DNA of 26,399 bases. It comes from CAZBWS01 sp964495705 (GTDB lineage Bacteria > Pseudomonadota > Gammaproteobacteria > HTCC5015). The notes below the pieces were generated by a model, which saw nothing but the letters and a program-made list of their open reading frames with translations, made no database searches and was not told the origin of the DNA. The stretch covers positions 1 to 26,399 of the forward strand of contig CAZBWS010000030.1 of assembly GCA_964495705.1 (NCBI GenBank). The letters run 5' to 3'. Every line of letters begins with the position of its first letter. Position 1 is the first letter of the stretch. Of this stretch, positions 1-7,605 are shown piece by piece. The translations under genes and the position numbers were made by a program.

Positions 1-28
1 AAAAGGCGGCCATCCGGCCGCCTTTTTT
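1..28. terminator. Rho-independent terminator at window start
   Basis: A seven-pair GC-rich stem (GGCGGCC, 5-11, with GGCCGCC, 16-22) closes a four-base loop. It is preceded by four A and followed by six T, so it could stop transcription in both directions. It most likely ends a plus-strand gene lying left of the window, because the next gene runs rightward from 78. Confidence 0.85.
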
Positions 29-77
29 ATGCCCGCAAAAAAACCGCTTCTGCTAAACTATCCGCATTCATTTTTCG

Positions 78-845
78 GTGTTTTATTCCGTGGCACTTTC
101 TCCTTATATTGCTTTACTTACCTTGGGTTTAGTTAGCTCATTTCATTGTATTGGAATGTGCGGCGGCATTATGGGCGCGCTGGGTTTAAGTACACCTGCT
201 GAAGTGCGCAAAAATCGTTGGCGTTTTTTTAGTTTTGTGGCGGCTTATAATCTAGGACGAGTGTTGAGCTATGCTTCGGCGGGGGCATTGCTGTGGTTGC
301 TGGAGTCTTTGCTGCCCGATTCTGTGTACTTGCAAAAGGGGCATTTAGTATTGCGCCTGTTGGGCGCAGCGGTAATGTTGGGTGCAGGCTTGCATTTAGC
401 GGGTTGGTTCCCTGATTTCAAGCGTATGGAGTCCATAGGACGCCCCTTGTGGCGTAAGCTAGAGCCTGTTGCACGCAAGCTGCTACCGGTTAAATCCCAG
501 GCTCAGGCGCTGGCTTACGGTGCTGTGTGGGGCTGGATGCCCTGTGGTTTGGTCTATATGGCGTTATTGTACTCGGCATCACAAACAGCGGCAGCCAACC
601 CTGTGTTGATGATGGCTTATTTTGGCTTGGGTACCTTGCCGGTCATGTTAGCCACGGGCTTGATGATTCAACCTTTGTTGAAGTTAGCGCGTTCACCGCG
701 TTTTCGGCGCATTGCTGGGTTGTTGATTTGTTTTATGGCCTTGATTTCAGTAAAATTCACGCCCCATGACCACTCTCAGCACATGCAGCTGCAGAGCGAA
801 GACGAGATTATGCCTATGCAAGGGCATATGGATCATAAGCACTAA
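78..845 (+). CDS. Sulfite exporter TauE/SafE family membrane protein, His-rich tail
   Basis: Polytopic inner-membrane protein of 255 residues with about six hydrophobic segments. It carries the paired Cys motifs of the DsbD/TauE-like group: FHCIGMCGG near residues 23-31 and WGWMPCGLVY near 150-159. This subgroup often lies near cytochrome cbb3 oxidase assembly genes and is linked with metal or thiol handling; sulfite export itself is not shown. The last 25 residues are rich in His and Met (HDHSQHM and HMDHKH), suggesting metal binding. The start is GTG at 78; a second in-frame GTG lies at 90. Only one base separates the stop from the ATG of the next gene, so the two are probably co-transcribed. 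Family assignment is solid; substrate unknown. Confidence 0.85.
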   Translation: MFYSVALSPYIALLTLGLVSSFHCIGMCGGIMGALGLSTPAEVRKNRWRFFSFVAAYNLGRVLSYASAGALLWLLESLLPDSVYLQKGHLVLRLLGAAVMLGAGLHLAGWFPDFKRMESIGRPLWRKLEPVARKLLPVKSQAQALAYGAVWGWMPCGLVYMALLYSASQTAAANPVLMMAYFGLGTLPVMLATGLMIQPLLKLARSPRFRRIAGLLICFMALISVKFTPHDHSQHMQLQSEDEIMPMQGHMDHKH

Positions 846-846
846 T

Positions 847-1746
847 ATGCCAAACAACTTTTCAAACGTAGCTCAACAATCCTCGCAAATGCGCAGTTTG
901 CTCGATAGCTTGGGTATGATTGCGGCTCTGGATGTTCCTGTTTTGTTACAGGGCGCTACGGGTACGGGAAAAGGCTTGTTGGCGGAGCAAATCCATCTTG
1001 CTAGCCCTCGAGCAAGTCAGTCGTTTGTGGCGATTAATTGTGCGGCTTTGTGTCCACAGAATAGTTTGGCGCAGCTGTTTGGCAGTACTGATAATCAGGG
1101 GTATTTGCAGTCAGCCGCTGGCGGCACGTTACTCCTAGATGAGGTGCAAGAATTACCCTTAGAGATTCAAGGCGCTTTACTGCGTTTTATTGAACAGGGC
1201 GAAGTGCAAACTTCTGGCCAGCTAAATTCTGTGGATGTGCGCATATTGGCAGCGAGTAATGCGGATATGCTACAAATGATTGCTGCAGGCAGCTTCCGTA
1301 GCGACCTTTATTACCGCCTGAATGTAGTGCCCGTTTTGCTACCAACACTTGCCGAACGACAAAAGGATATAAAGGTATTGCTGCGCGACTTTAGTCTTGA
1401 GTATGCTGAAGAGTTCAGTGTGCCAGCAATACGTTTTTCGGCCGCCGCGCTTGCAGTATTGCAGCGTTATCGTTGGCCAGGTAATGTGCGTGAACTGAAA
1501 AATCTTTGTGCCCGCTTGAGTGCGTTATTGCCAGGGCAAATCATTGCGCCTAGCAATTTGCCTATAGAGGTGACTCAAGCTAGTCAGCCAATACGCTTAG
1601 GAGCTATGGATTTGGTTGGCAAAGAAGTGTCGTTGATTAAAGGCGCTTTACAGCAGGCCAAGGGCAACAAAAGCCATGCTGCGCGTTTGTTGGGTATCTC
1701 TAGGGATACTTTGAATTACCGCTTGCGCAAATACCAATTGCTTTGA
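847..1746 (+). CDS. Sigma-54-interaction-type AAA+ regulator lacking GAFTGA, with Fis-type HTH
   Basis: A 299-residue NtrC-like protein with no receiver or sensor domain. Visible parts are Walker A GATGTGKG (36-43), Walker B GGTLLLDEV (92-100), the arginine-finger region FRSDLYYRLNVVP, the sensor-2 motif WPGNVREL and a C-terminal Fis-type helix-turn-helix (GNKSHAARLLGISRDTLNYRL). Between INCAAL and GGTLLLDE there are about nine fewer residues than in NtrC, and the GAFTGA loop that contacts sigma-54 is missing (FGSTDNQGYLQSAAGG instead). It may therefore still bind DNA and ATP but not remodel sigma-54 holoenzyme. I chose ATG 847 because it directly follows the upstream stop; a longer reading from 766 would overlap the previous gene. 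Target genes are unknown. Confidence 0.85.
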   Translation: MPNNFSNVAQQSSQMRSLLDSLGMIAALDVPVLLQGATGTGKGLLAEQIHLASPRASQSFVAINCAALCPQNSLAQLFGSTDNQGYLQSAAGGTLLLDEVQELPLEIQGALLRFIEQGEVQTSGQLNSVDVRILAASNADMLQMIAAGSFRSDLYYRLNVVPVLLPTLAERQKDIKVLLRDFSLEYAEEFSVPAIRFSAAALAVLQRYRWPGNVRELKNLCARLSALLPGQIIAPSNLPIEVTQASQPIRLGAMDLVGKEVSLIKGALQQAKGNKSHAARLLGISRDTLNYRLRKYQLL

Positions 1747-1750
1747 TGGA

Positions 1751-1803
1751 TTATACCGCAATAAAAAAGCCCCTCAATGAGGGGCTTTTTTATTGCGGTA
1801 TAA
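1751..1803. terminator. Bidirectional terminator between convergent genes
   Basis: A perfect inverted repeat with 26-base arms around a single central A (1777). The GC core GCCCCTCA/TGAGGGGC is flanked by A6 and T6. It sits between the plus-strand regulator gene and the minus-strand outer-membrane protein gene and can serve both. The arms extend well past a normal terminator, through TTATACCGCAAT. Confidence 0.93.
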
Positions 1804-1810
1804 GCAGGGC

Positions 1811-2854
1811 TTACAGCGCTATTTGATAACCTACGGTTAAGATCTGATCGGTCTCTAGTTGAGGGCCATCTAAGTCTTGGTGGACAGGTTGGCTGATTTC
1901 TAAGGCGATACGATGATTCGTAGTGCCTTTGCCAGAGAAGACAAAATTAACACCCAGGCCTAGGTCTGTGCGCTTACCTGCACGTAACTCTGTATTGGCT
2001 GTGGGTATGAATGTGCTCGGATCGCCATTTGGAGTTGTTATAGAGGCGTCACTACCGTCTATATCCTGCCAATTATCGTGGCTAATACGCGCAGAAAAAC
2101 TTATGTTGTTATTGACCGGCGTAGCTATCCAGCTAGTTAATGCAAAGCGATCACCTAGGGTATAACCGTTGTCGTTGTCGCCTAGTCGAATAGTGGCTTT
2201 GGCTTGCGCACCCCAAGAGAAGCTTTCTTGCAACTGTGTATAGGTTAATCCGGGGATTAAGTCGTAAGTACCTGACCCTATTTGCATGGGGTAAGGCAGT
2301 TGGACGTTATTGCCCATGCTAAAGGGGACAACGTCTTCTTCATCAATAGACCCGGTTGGAACGCTTAAAGTGACGTTGGCAATTAAATTGCTGCCGTTCT
2401 GTTTTGAGATATTGTAAAGACCGCCTAGCTTTATATCGCCTAGGCCAGAAGCTTCGGTAGTAAATTTTTGGTTGCGAAGCATAGCGGGAATCATCATTCC
2501 ATTGCCAACCTGGTGGTCCATCGAAAGCTCAGTCACAGGAACCATCGCCATTAACGTTAGTTTGTCGCTAGGGGCATACATCGCGCCCAGCATGTGCATT
2601 CTCATATCCATATCTAAGGGGGCTACAGCAAAACCACCCGCAAAAACATCCTGTCTGCCAACGCGGTTATTACCTGTACGATTACCGTCCATCTCCATGT
2701 CCATATAGCGATAAGAAAGCATAACCTCACCCTTGTTATGGGTGTGATCGCCCATTACACCAATGGGGGCGTGGGCATCAGGGCGTGAAAGATTGTCTGC
2801 TTGTGCGGCAGTGCTTAGACCCATTAGGGCGGCGACGGCAATTGAATAACGCAT
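1811..2854 (-). CDS. Met-rich outer-membrane beta-barrel (transporter-type, MetA-like)
   Basis: A 347-residue secreted protein with a signal peptide ending near AAQA (residue 19). It has alternating amphipathic strands and ends in an aromatic-containing beta strand (VGYQIAL), as expected of an outer-membrane barrel. It resembles the proteins usually labelled transporter or phenol-degradation MetA-like, whose function is mostly undefined. Its N-terminal third is unusually rich in Met and His: YMDMEMDG, LDMDMRMHMLGAMY and SMDHQVGNGMMIPAM. Such clusters are typical of Cu(I)-handling proteins, and the convergent gene has a His-rich tail, so a metal-related role is possible but unproven. A Shine-Dalgarno AGGAA lies about 8 bases before the ATG. 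Confidence 0.7.
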   Translation of the reverse strand: MRYSIAVAALMGLSTAAQADNLSRPDAHAPIGVMGDHTHNKGEVMLSYRYMDMEMDGNRTGNNRVGRQDVFAGGFAVAPLDMDMRMHMLGAMYAPSDKLTLMAMVPVTELSMDHQVGNGMMIPAMLRNQKFTTEASGLGDIKLGGLYNISKQNGSNLIANVTLSVPTGSIDEEDVVPFSMGNNVQLPYPMQIGSGTYDLIPGLTYTQLQESFSWGAQAKATIRLGDNDNGYTLGDRFALTSWIATPVNNNISFSARISHDNWQDIDGSDASITTPNGDPSTFIPTANTELRAGKRTDLGLGVNFVFSGKGTTNHRIALEISQPVHQDLDGPQLETDQILTVGYQIAL

Positions 2855-2886
2855 GGATAATTCCTGTTGTGTATTGACTGCGCGCT

Positions 2887-2892
2887 ATTATG
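2887..2892 (-). promoter_or_regulatory. Probable -10 element of the outer-membrane protein gene
   Basis: Read on the minus strand this is CATAAT, five of six matches to TATAAT, about 33 bases before the ATG. No good -35 hexamer lies 16-18 bases upstream, which fits an activator-dependent promoter served by the palindrome at 2913-2928. Confidence 0.4.
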
Positions 2893-2912
2893 CTTGTTTG
2901 GCTTTTGAAGTG

Positions 2913-2928
2913 TGTGTCATATGACACA
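2913..2928. promoter_or_regulatory. CRP/FNR-family-like operator palindrome
   Basis: A perfect 16-base palindrome, TGTGTCATATGACACA. It fits the CRP/Vfr half-site layout TGTGA-N6-TCACA with one change per half. Its centre is about 40.5 bases upstream of the start site predicted from the CATAAT at 2887-2892, close to the class II activator position. It lies in the 94-base space between the outer-membrane protein gene and the AEC carrier gene, both on the minus strand. Confidence 0.5.
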
Positions 2929-2948
2929 GTGAGGTGGCGATGGGGCAA

Positions 2949-3842
2949 TTAACCAAAGCGTGGTAACACGTAAGCGAGTGCCAAAGGCAGGGTAATAATT
3001 GCGAGTATGTTGCCGATCATGACAATGGAAGCGACTTTTTCGGGCTCTTGATTGAATTTCTCAGCCATTAAAAAGTTCATGATAGCAGGAGGAAGTGCGG
3101 CAAAGAGCAGTAGGTTGCCGATGTGCGCACTGGGCATGGCAATACAGACAGTCACGACCAGCGCGATGCTCATGCCGAGCACGGGGGCGGTGATGCCGGC
3201 AATGAGTCCTAGCTTTAAATCACTGAATTGAGCAGTAGTCAGGCGCATGCCCAGTGAGAACAGCATCAGGGGCACACAGACGTTGCCTAACATATCTAAT
3301 GGGGTTGAGGCAGAGCTGGGTAATTGCAGGTCAAGTAGTTTGAAGATGATTGCCGCTATGCCAGCGAGAATGACGGGTTGCTTAAAGGTATCTAGCCAAT
3401 GGCTGCGGTGGTCGAGAATATAAATACCCAGGGAAAAATGCAGTAGGTTGAACGTTAGCAATAAAATAACCGCAGCGGGGAGTGCCTGTTCCCCAAAGGC
3501 TAGAACTTGTAGGGGAAGGCCAATGTTAGCGGCATTGGAAAACATCATCGGTGGTATAAAGGTTTTACTTTGTACGCTACTGTATTTGACGATGGGCCAT
3601 AGCACTAAGCCAGAACCCAGCATGATGATGACGCTGCCTAGGGCGAGTGGGATGTATTCGCCGAGATTGAAATCGCTATTGGCAAGTTTGGCAAATACGA
3701 GGGCAGGAACAAAGACATCCATGATCATATGGTTCACGGCATCCATATTACTGTGCTTTATTTTTCCATAGGCATAGCCCAAAGCAACAATCGCGAAGAT
3801 AGGGAAAACAATATCAAAAATGCGTAAGGAATATTCAAACAT
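2949..3842 (-). CDS. AEC family transporter (auxin efflux carrier-like)
   Basis: A 297-residue, strongly hydrophobic inner-membrane protein with about ten transmembrane segments arranged as two similar halves. The N-terminal half has the conserved FVPALVFAKLA stretch (about 45-55) and the Asn-containing break MMFSNAANIGLPLQ (about 98-111). The C-terminal half repeats a similar pattern with PPAIMNFLMAEKFN (about 251-264). Bacterial AEC members carry small organic acids such as malate or malonate; the substrate here cannot be told from sequence. Length matches the family. Its ATG lies 87 bases from the divergent relA start, so the two promoters share a short region. Confidence 0.88.
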   Translation of the reverse strand: MFEYSLRIFDIVFPIFAIVALGYAYGKIKHSNMDAVNHMIMDVFVPALVFAKLANSDFNLGEYIPLALGSVIIMLGSGLVLWPIVKYSSVQSKTFIPPMMFSNAANIGLPLQVLAFGEQALPAAVILLLTFNLLHFSLGIYILDHRSHWLDTFKQPVILAGIAAIIFKLLDLQLPSSASTPLDMLGNVCVPLMLFSLGMRLTTAQFSDLKLGLIAGITAPVLGMSIALVVTVCIAMPSAHIGNLLLFAALPPAIMNFLMAEKFNQEPEKVASIVMIGNILAIITLPLALAYVLPRFG

Positions 3843-3845
3843 AGC

Positions 3846-3873
3846 TTGGAATCACAATCAGAGTCACTATAAA
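3846..3873 (+). promoter_or_regulatory. Candidate sigma-70 promoter for relA
   Basis: TTGGAA (3846-3851) and TATAAA (3868-3873) are separated by 16 bases. They match the -35 and -10 consensus at four and five of six positions. The predicted start near 3880 gives a leader of about 50 bases before the relA GTG. Confidence 0.45.
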
Positions 3874-3929
3874 TTGTTAAGATGACCGCTCGCGATCAGA
3901 TTTTATTTTACACGCTATGAGGGCTCTGT

Positions 3930-6071
3930 GTGCAATTCGATACCCCCGACTTTACGGTTCTCAGTTTGGCCGAAGTAAAAGATTACTTTACTTTAGAGGA
4001 GAGGCCTGCATTTCTTTCTCTAGTTGAGCAAAGTAAAAAAGCGCTGGATGAGCAGGGCGGCATATTGCCCAGTGGCTTAGCGGTTATGTCAGTGCTGCGC
4101 CAGCTGGGTATGGATGAGGCTAGTTGTATAGCGGCTCTGTTGAGCGACTCCCGTATGTGCGAGATTTTTACTGGTGAGGTGATAGCGGATCAGTATGGCG
4201 ACACTGTTGCTGAGTTAGTTAAAAGTGTGCGCTGGCTACACTCCTTTAGTTATGCGGATCAGTTTTGTATGTCCGTGCCTGAGCAGGCGGAGAGTATACG
4301 GCGTCTAGTTTTGCAAGCGTCAACGGATGTGCGTGCCATTTTGATTAAGCTAGCCTACCGCGTTGAACGAATGCGTAAATTAGCGCAAGAGCCGGACCTT
4401 CAGCGTCAACGTCTTGCCCAGGAAACGCTTGATATTTATGCGCCATTGGCAAATCGTTTAGGGCTAGGACAACTCAAGTGGGAGCTGGAAGATTTTAGCT
4501 TTCGTTTTTTAGAGCCGCATAGCTACAAACAAATAGCTAATAACTTGGAGGAGCGTCGTCAAGATCGTGAAAAATACCTGCAGAATTTTGTGAGCAGCTT
4601 AAGTGAGATGCTAGAAAGCGAAGGACTTGTAGCGCAAGTCGCAGGTCGCCCTAAACATATTTATAGTATTGCCAAGAAAATGCGTAGCAAGGGAGTGGGC
4701 TTTGACGAGCTATTCGATGTGCGTGCTGTGCGGGTCATCGTACAGAACTTGGCGCAGTGCTATGCGGTGCTAGGCTTCGTGCATGGACGTTGGCCGCATG
4801 TTGCGACAGAGTTTGACGATTATATTGCTAAGCCCAAACCTAATGGCTATCAGTCTTTACACAGTGTCATTATAGGCCCTGAGAAAAAGGCGGTAGAAGT
4901 ACAAATCCGCACGCAGGGCATGCATGAACTGGCGGAGTCAGGTGTTGCCGCGCACTGGCGCTATAAAGAAGCCGAATTGAAGTCAGACGAGTATTTGCAG
5001 GGAAGTATAGCGTTATTGCGAAAAACACTGGAAGTGGGTGCAAGCGATGAGGAGTTGTTGTCGCAGTTTTCATCTGCGCAAGAAAATTCTAGGGTTTATG
5101 TGTTTACTCCCAAAGGCGAAGTAGTGGACTTGCCTAGCGGTGCTACAGCATTAGATTTTGCCTATAGTATCCATACGGAAGTGGGGCACCGTTGTCGAGG
5201 TGCTAAGGTTAACGGCCGGATTGTTCCGTTAAATACACGCTTGCAGGATGCGGATAGGCTGGAAATCATTACAGCTAAAGAAGCGGCGCCGACCCGAGAG
5301 TGGTTCAATGAAAAGCTAGGTTATGTTCACTCTAGCCATGTTCGCGCGAAGATACGCGGTTGGTTTAACAAGCTGGATTATCATCAACATGTCGAGGATG
5401 GCGGCTACATTTTTGAACGCGAATTGAATCGTTACAACGGCAGAGGTATTAGCGATGCTGATTATGCAGCGCATTTTGGGGCGAGTAGCGTTGAGGAAAT
5501 GCTGGCAGCAATTGGTCGCAATAACATCAATAGCAAGCAGATACTGTCAGCTATTAGTCAGCTGAAAAAACCTATAGAAAAGCCCTTGTTACAGGGTCGC
5601 AGGCGGCAGGCTCCCGAATCTGGTGATATACAAGTATTGGGCGTGGGTAATTTGTTATGCCACTCTGCGGCTTGTTGCCAGCCATTGCGCGGCGACGCCA
5701 TCATTGGCTTTATTACCCGGGGCAGAGGAGTCAGTGTACACCGCCAAAATTGCCGCAATATTAAAAATCTATCGGTAGATGAGGTGGAGCGCCTTATTCC
5801 CGTGCAATGGGGGGCTGAACCCTGCGAGACAGCTGAGGCTCAATTGTATTTACAGGCTTTTGATAGAGAAGGTTTACTCAGAGATATCACTGCTGCTTTG
5901 TCCAAGGAGCAGGTGCACCTAAATGCGATTAATACACGCTCTGATAGAGAGCAGCAAACAGCTATTATGGATTTAACCTTGGAGCTTAAAGACGTTGAGC
6001 AGTTAAGTTTAGTTGTCGATCGTTTGGCGCAGATCCCCAATGTGTACGAGGTGCGTCGAAAAGCGCAATAA
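3930..6071 (+). CDS. relA: RelA, monofunctional (p)ppGpp synthetase
   Basis: Makes the stringent-response alarmone (p)ppGpp from GTP/GDP and ATP on stalled ribosomes. The 713 residues follow the RelA order: degenerate HD hydrolase domain, synthetase domain, TGS (from about 389, VYVFTPKGEVVDLP), helical region, zinc-finger/conserved-Cys region (CHSAACCQP) and a C-terminal ACT domain (about 640-710). The hydrolase HD pair is lost (LLSDSRMCE where bifunctional enzymes have LLHDVVED). The synthetase loop reads EFDD at 294-297 followed by KPKPNGYQSLH; the acidic ExDD signature marks RelA rather than SpoT, which has RxKD. The GTG start has GAGGG six bases upstream. Slightly shorter than E. coli RelA (744 residues). 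Confidence 0.95.
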   Translation: MQFDTPDFTVLSLAEVKDYFTLEERPAFLSLVEQSKKALDEQGGILPSGLAVMSVLRQLGMDEASCIAALLSDSRMCEIFTGEVIADQYGDTVAELVKSVRWLHSFSYADQFCMSVPEQAESIRRLVLQASTDVRAILIKLAYRVERMRKLAQEPDLQRQRLAQETLDIYAPLANRLGLGQLKWELEDFSFRFLEPHSYKQIANNLEERRQDREKYLQNFVSSLSEMLESEGLVAQVAGRPKHIYSIAKKMRSKGVGFDELFDVRAVRVIVQNLAQCYAVLGFVHGRWPHVATEFDDYIAKPKPNGYQSLHSVIIGPEKKAVEVQIRTQGMHELAESGVAAHWRYKEAELKSDEYLQGSIALLRKTLEVGASDEELLSQFSSAQENSRVYVFTPKGEVVDLPSGATALDFAYSIHTEVGHRCRGAKVNGRIVPLNTRLQDADRLEIITAKEAAPTREWFNEKLGYVHSSHVRAKIRGWFNKLDYHQHVEDGGYIFERELNRYNGRGISDADYAAHFGASSVEEMLAAIGRNNINSKQILSAISQLKKPIEKPLLQGRRRQAPESGDIQVLGVGNLLCHSAACCQPLRGDAIIGFITRGRGVSVHRQNCRNIKNLSVDEVERLIPVQWGAEPCETAEAQLYLQAFDREGLLRDITAALSKEQVHLNAINTRSDREQQTAIMDLTLELKDVEQLSLVVDRLAQIPNVYEVRRKAQ

Positions 6072-6081
6072 AGCCCATTTT

Positions 6082-6103
6082 TAAACGTTCGTTTGTTTTT
6101 TTG
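6082..6103 (+). terminator. Possible weak terminator after relA
   Basis: A short AAACG-TT-CGTTT dyad (6083-6094) precedes a run of seven T. The stem is only five pairs with a very tight loop, so this is a weak candidate, placed here mainly because of the T-tract just after the relA stop. Confidence 0.25.
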
Positions 6104-6236
6104 GGGGTGAGTTCTCTGTCTTTATTTGTGAAGTGACAGCTTCTCACTAAATGCTTGAAAAATGTGTCTTTTTGGCAAATGATTTGTAATTACTTGTTGA
6201 TTTGTCTTAAACCGATACAAGAGTTCACTTTCAACC

Positions 6237-6266
6237 TTGCTTTTAGAATAAGCACTGAGGTATAAA
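6237..6266 (+). promoter_or_regulatory. Candidate promoter of the DUF1302-DUF1329-YCF48-MMPL cluster
   Basis: TTGCTT (6237-6242) and TATAAA (6261-6266) are spaced by 18 bases in the 276-base space between relA and the cluster. The predicted start near 6273 gives a leader of about 75 bases. That leader includes a small hairpin (TAGAGC-TTTT-GCTCTA, 6281-6296) and a G-rich ribosome-binding region (GGGGGGG) just before the ATG at 6348. Confidence 0.4.
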
Positions 6267-6347
6267 GCAAATATAAGTTGTAGAGCTTTTGCTCTATGGC
6301 AAGGAAATAACTTAATAACTTGGTATCACACCACCCTGGGGGGGATC

Positions 6348-7587
6348 ATGAAAAAGGCCCAAACGCTTGCGCCAGCAATTGCACGTACTTTTAAAGTTAC
6401 GTCACTGGCTGCAGCTACTGCAGTTGTATTTAGTTCACCAGCACATGCATTTCAATTTGAGAAAAACGGCTGGAGTGGTAGTGTCGATACTACGTTGTCT
6501 TATGGTCTCGGCGTGCGTGTTGAAAGCCAAGATAAGGATATTATTGGATTAGCCAATGGCGGCAACGCTTTTTCGGTAAACGGCGATGACGGTAACCTTA
6601 ATTTTGAAGATGGCGATGTGTTTAGTAATGCCTTTAAGGTAAGTACTGATATTGATATTAACCGAGGTGGTGATTACGGCGCTTTCTTTCGTATTAACGC
6701 CCTTTACGACGACGTGATCGCCAATAATCGCGTGGCAACTCGCCCTACAGGTACTACTCCCCAAAAAGTCAACTTCACCGATGATGCCGAAGACTTATCA
6801 GGAAAGCGTATAGAAATATTTGACGCTTTTGTATATGGCGGCTTTGAACTAGGTGACCGCTTAGGTGGTTGGAAACTCGGTAATCAGGTATTGAGTTGGG
6901 GGGAGTCAACCTTTATTCAAAACAGTATTAATACCATCAACCCCTTTGACGTTTCCAAGTTGCGTGTGCCAGGGGCAGAATTAAAAGAAGCCTTGATTCC
7001 TGTCGGCTTGATATCAGGTAATATCGAATTAACCGAGAACACGTCTTTAGAAGCTTTCTATCAGCTTACTCAGCGTGAGTTTAGGATTGACCCTAGAGGT
7101 TCCTTCTTCAGTACCAATGACTTCGGTGGTGAGGGCGGCTTTGAGCATGGTGTCTTGCTACGTTTTGGCGAATCTCCAGATGTTAATAATGGCGGAAACT
7201 TTGTTGTAACTCGTGCCCCTGATCGAAACGCAGACGATGAAGGTCAGTTTGGTTTTGCCTATCGAGTATATGCTCCTAATTTGAATGATACGGAGTTTGG
7301 CTTTTATTTTGTGAACTATCATAGCCGTCTACCTATTGTNNNNNNNNNNNNNNNNNNNNNNNNNNNNNNNNNNNNNNNNNNNNNNNNNNNNNNNNNNNNN
7401 NNNNNNNNNNNNNNNNNNNNNNNNNNNNNNNNNNNNNNNTCGTAAGGCCGCAACTTTAGGTTTAGACTTTGATTATCAGAACCAGTGGGAGGGCGGCATC
7501 GCTTATACAACTTTCTATGGCGCGGGCGACTTGAACTTAAGTAATGACCGCGACTTTATTGCACTTAATGCTAAATACTCATTCTAA
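6348..7587 (+). CDS. DUF1302 outer-membrane protein, interrupted by assembly gap
   Basis: First gene of the envelope cluster. It has a long signal peptide (cleavage near AHA, residue 34) followed by FQFEKNGWSGSVDTTLSYGL, the typical opening of DUF1302 proteins, which are predicted beta-barrels of about 550-650 residues. About 330 residues are readable before the N run and about 49 after it, ending in the beta strand DFIALNAKYSF, whose terminal Phe suits an outer-membrane protein. The two parts are in different frames relative to the 100 N, so the gap length is nominal; an intact gene needs a missing length divisible by three, probably several hundred bases. GGGGGGG precedes the ATG. The function of DUF1302 is not established; co-occurrence with DUF1329 and an MMPL pump suggests a role in moving hydrophobic compounds. 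Confidence 0.85.
7340..7439. other. Assembly gap (100 N) inside the DUF1302 gene
   Basis: Exactly 100 N, the usual placeholder for a gap of unknown size. The frame entering and the frame leaving differ by one base under a length of 100, so the true length should be a multiple of three. Confidence 0.97.
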
Positions 7588-7605
7588 TTAGGGGATATGT
7601 TAGTA

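Noticed and set aside
766..846. N-terminal extension of the sigma-54-type protein from 766
   Set aside because: It overlaps the end of the preceding gene by 80 bases in another frame, and its Cys-rich residues fit no family; ATG 847 is well placed.
3930..6071. Calling this gene spoT
   Set aside because: The HD hydrolase motif is lost and the synthetase loop has the acidic EFDD signature of RelA.
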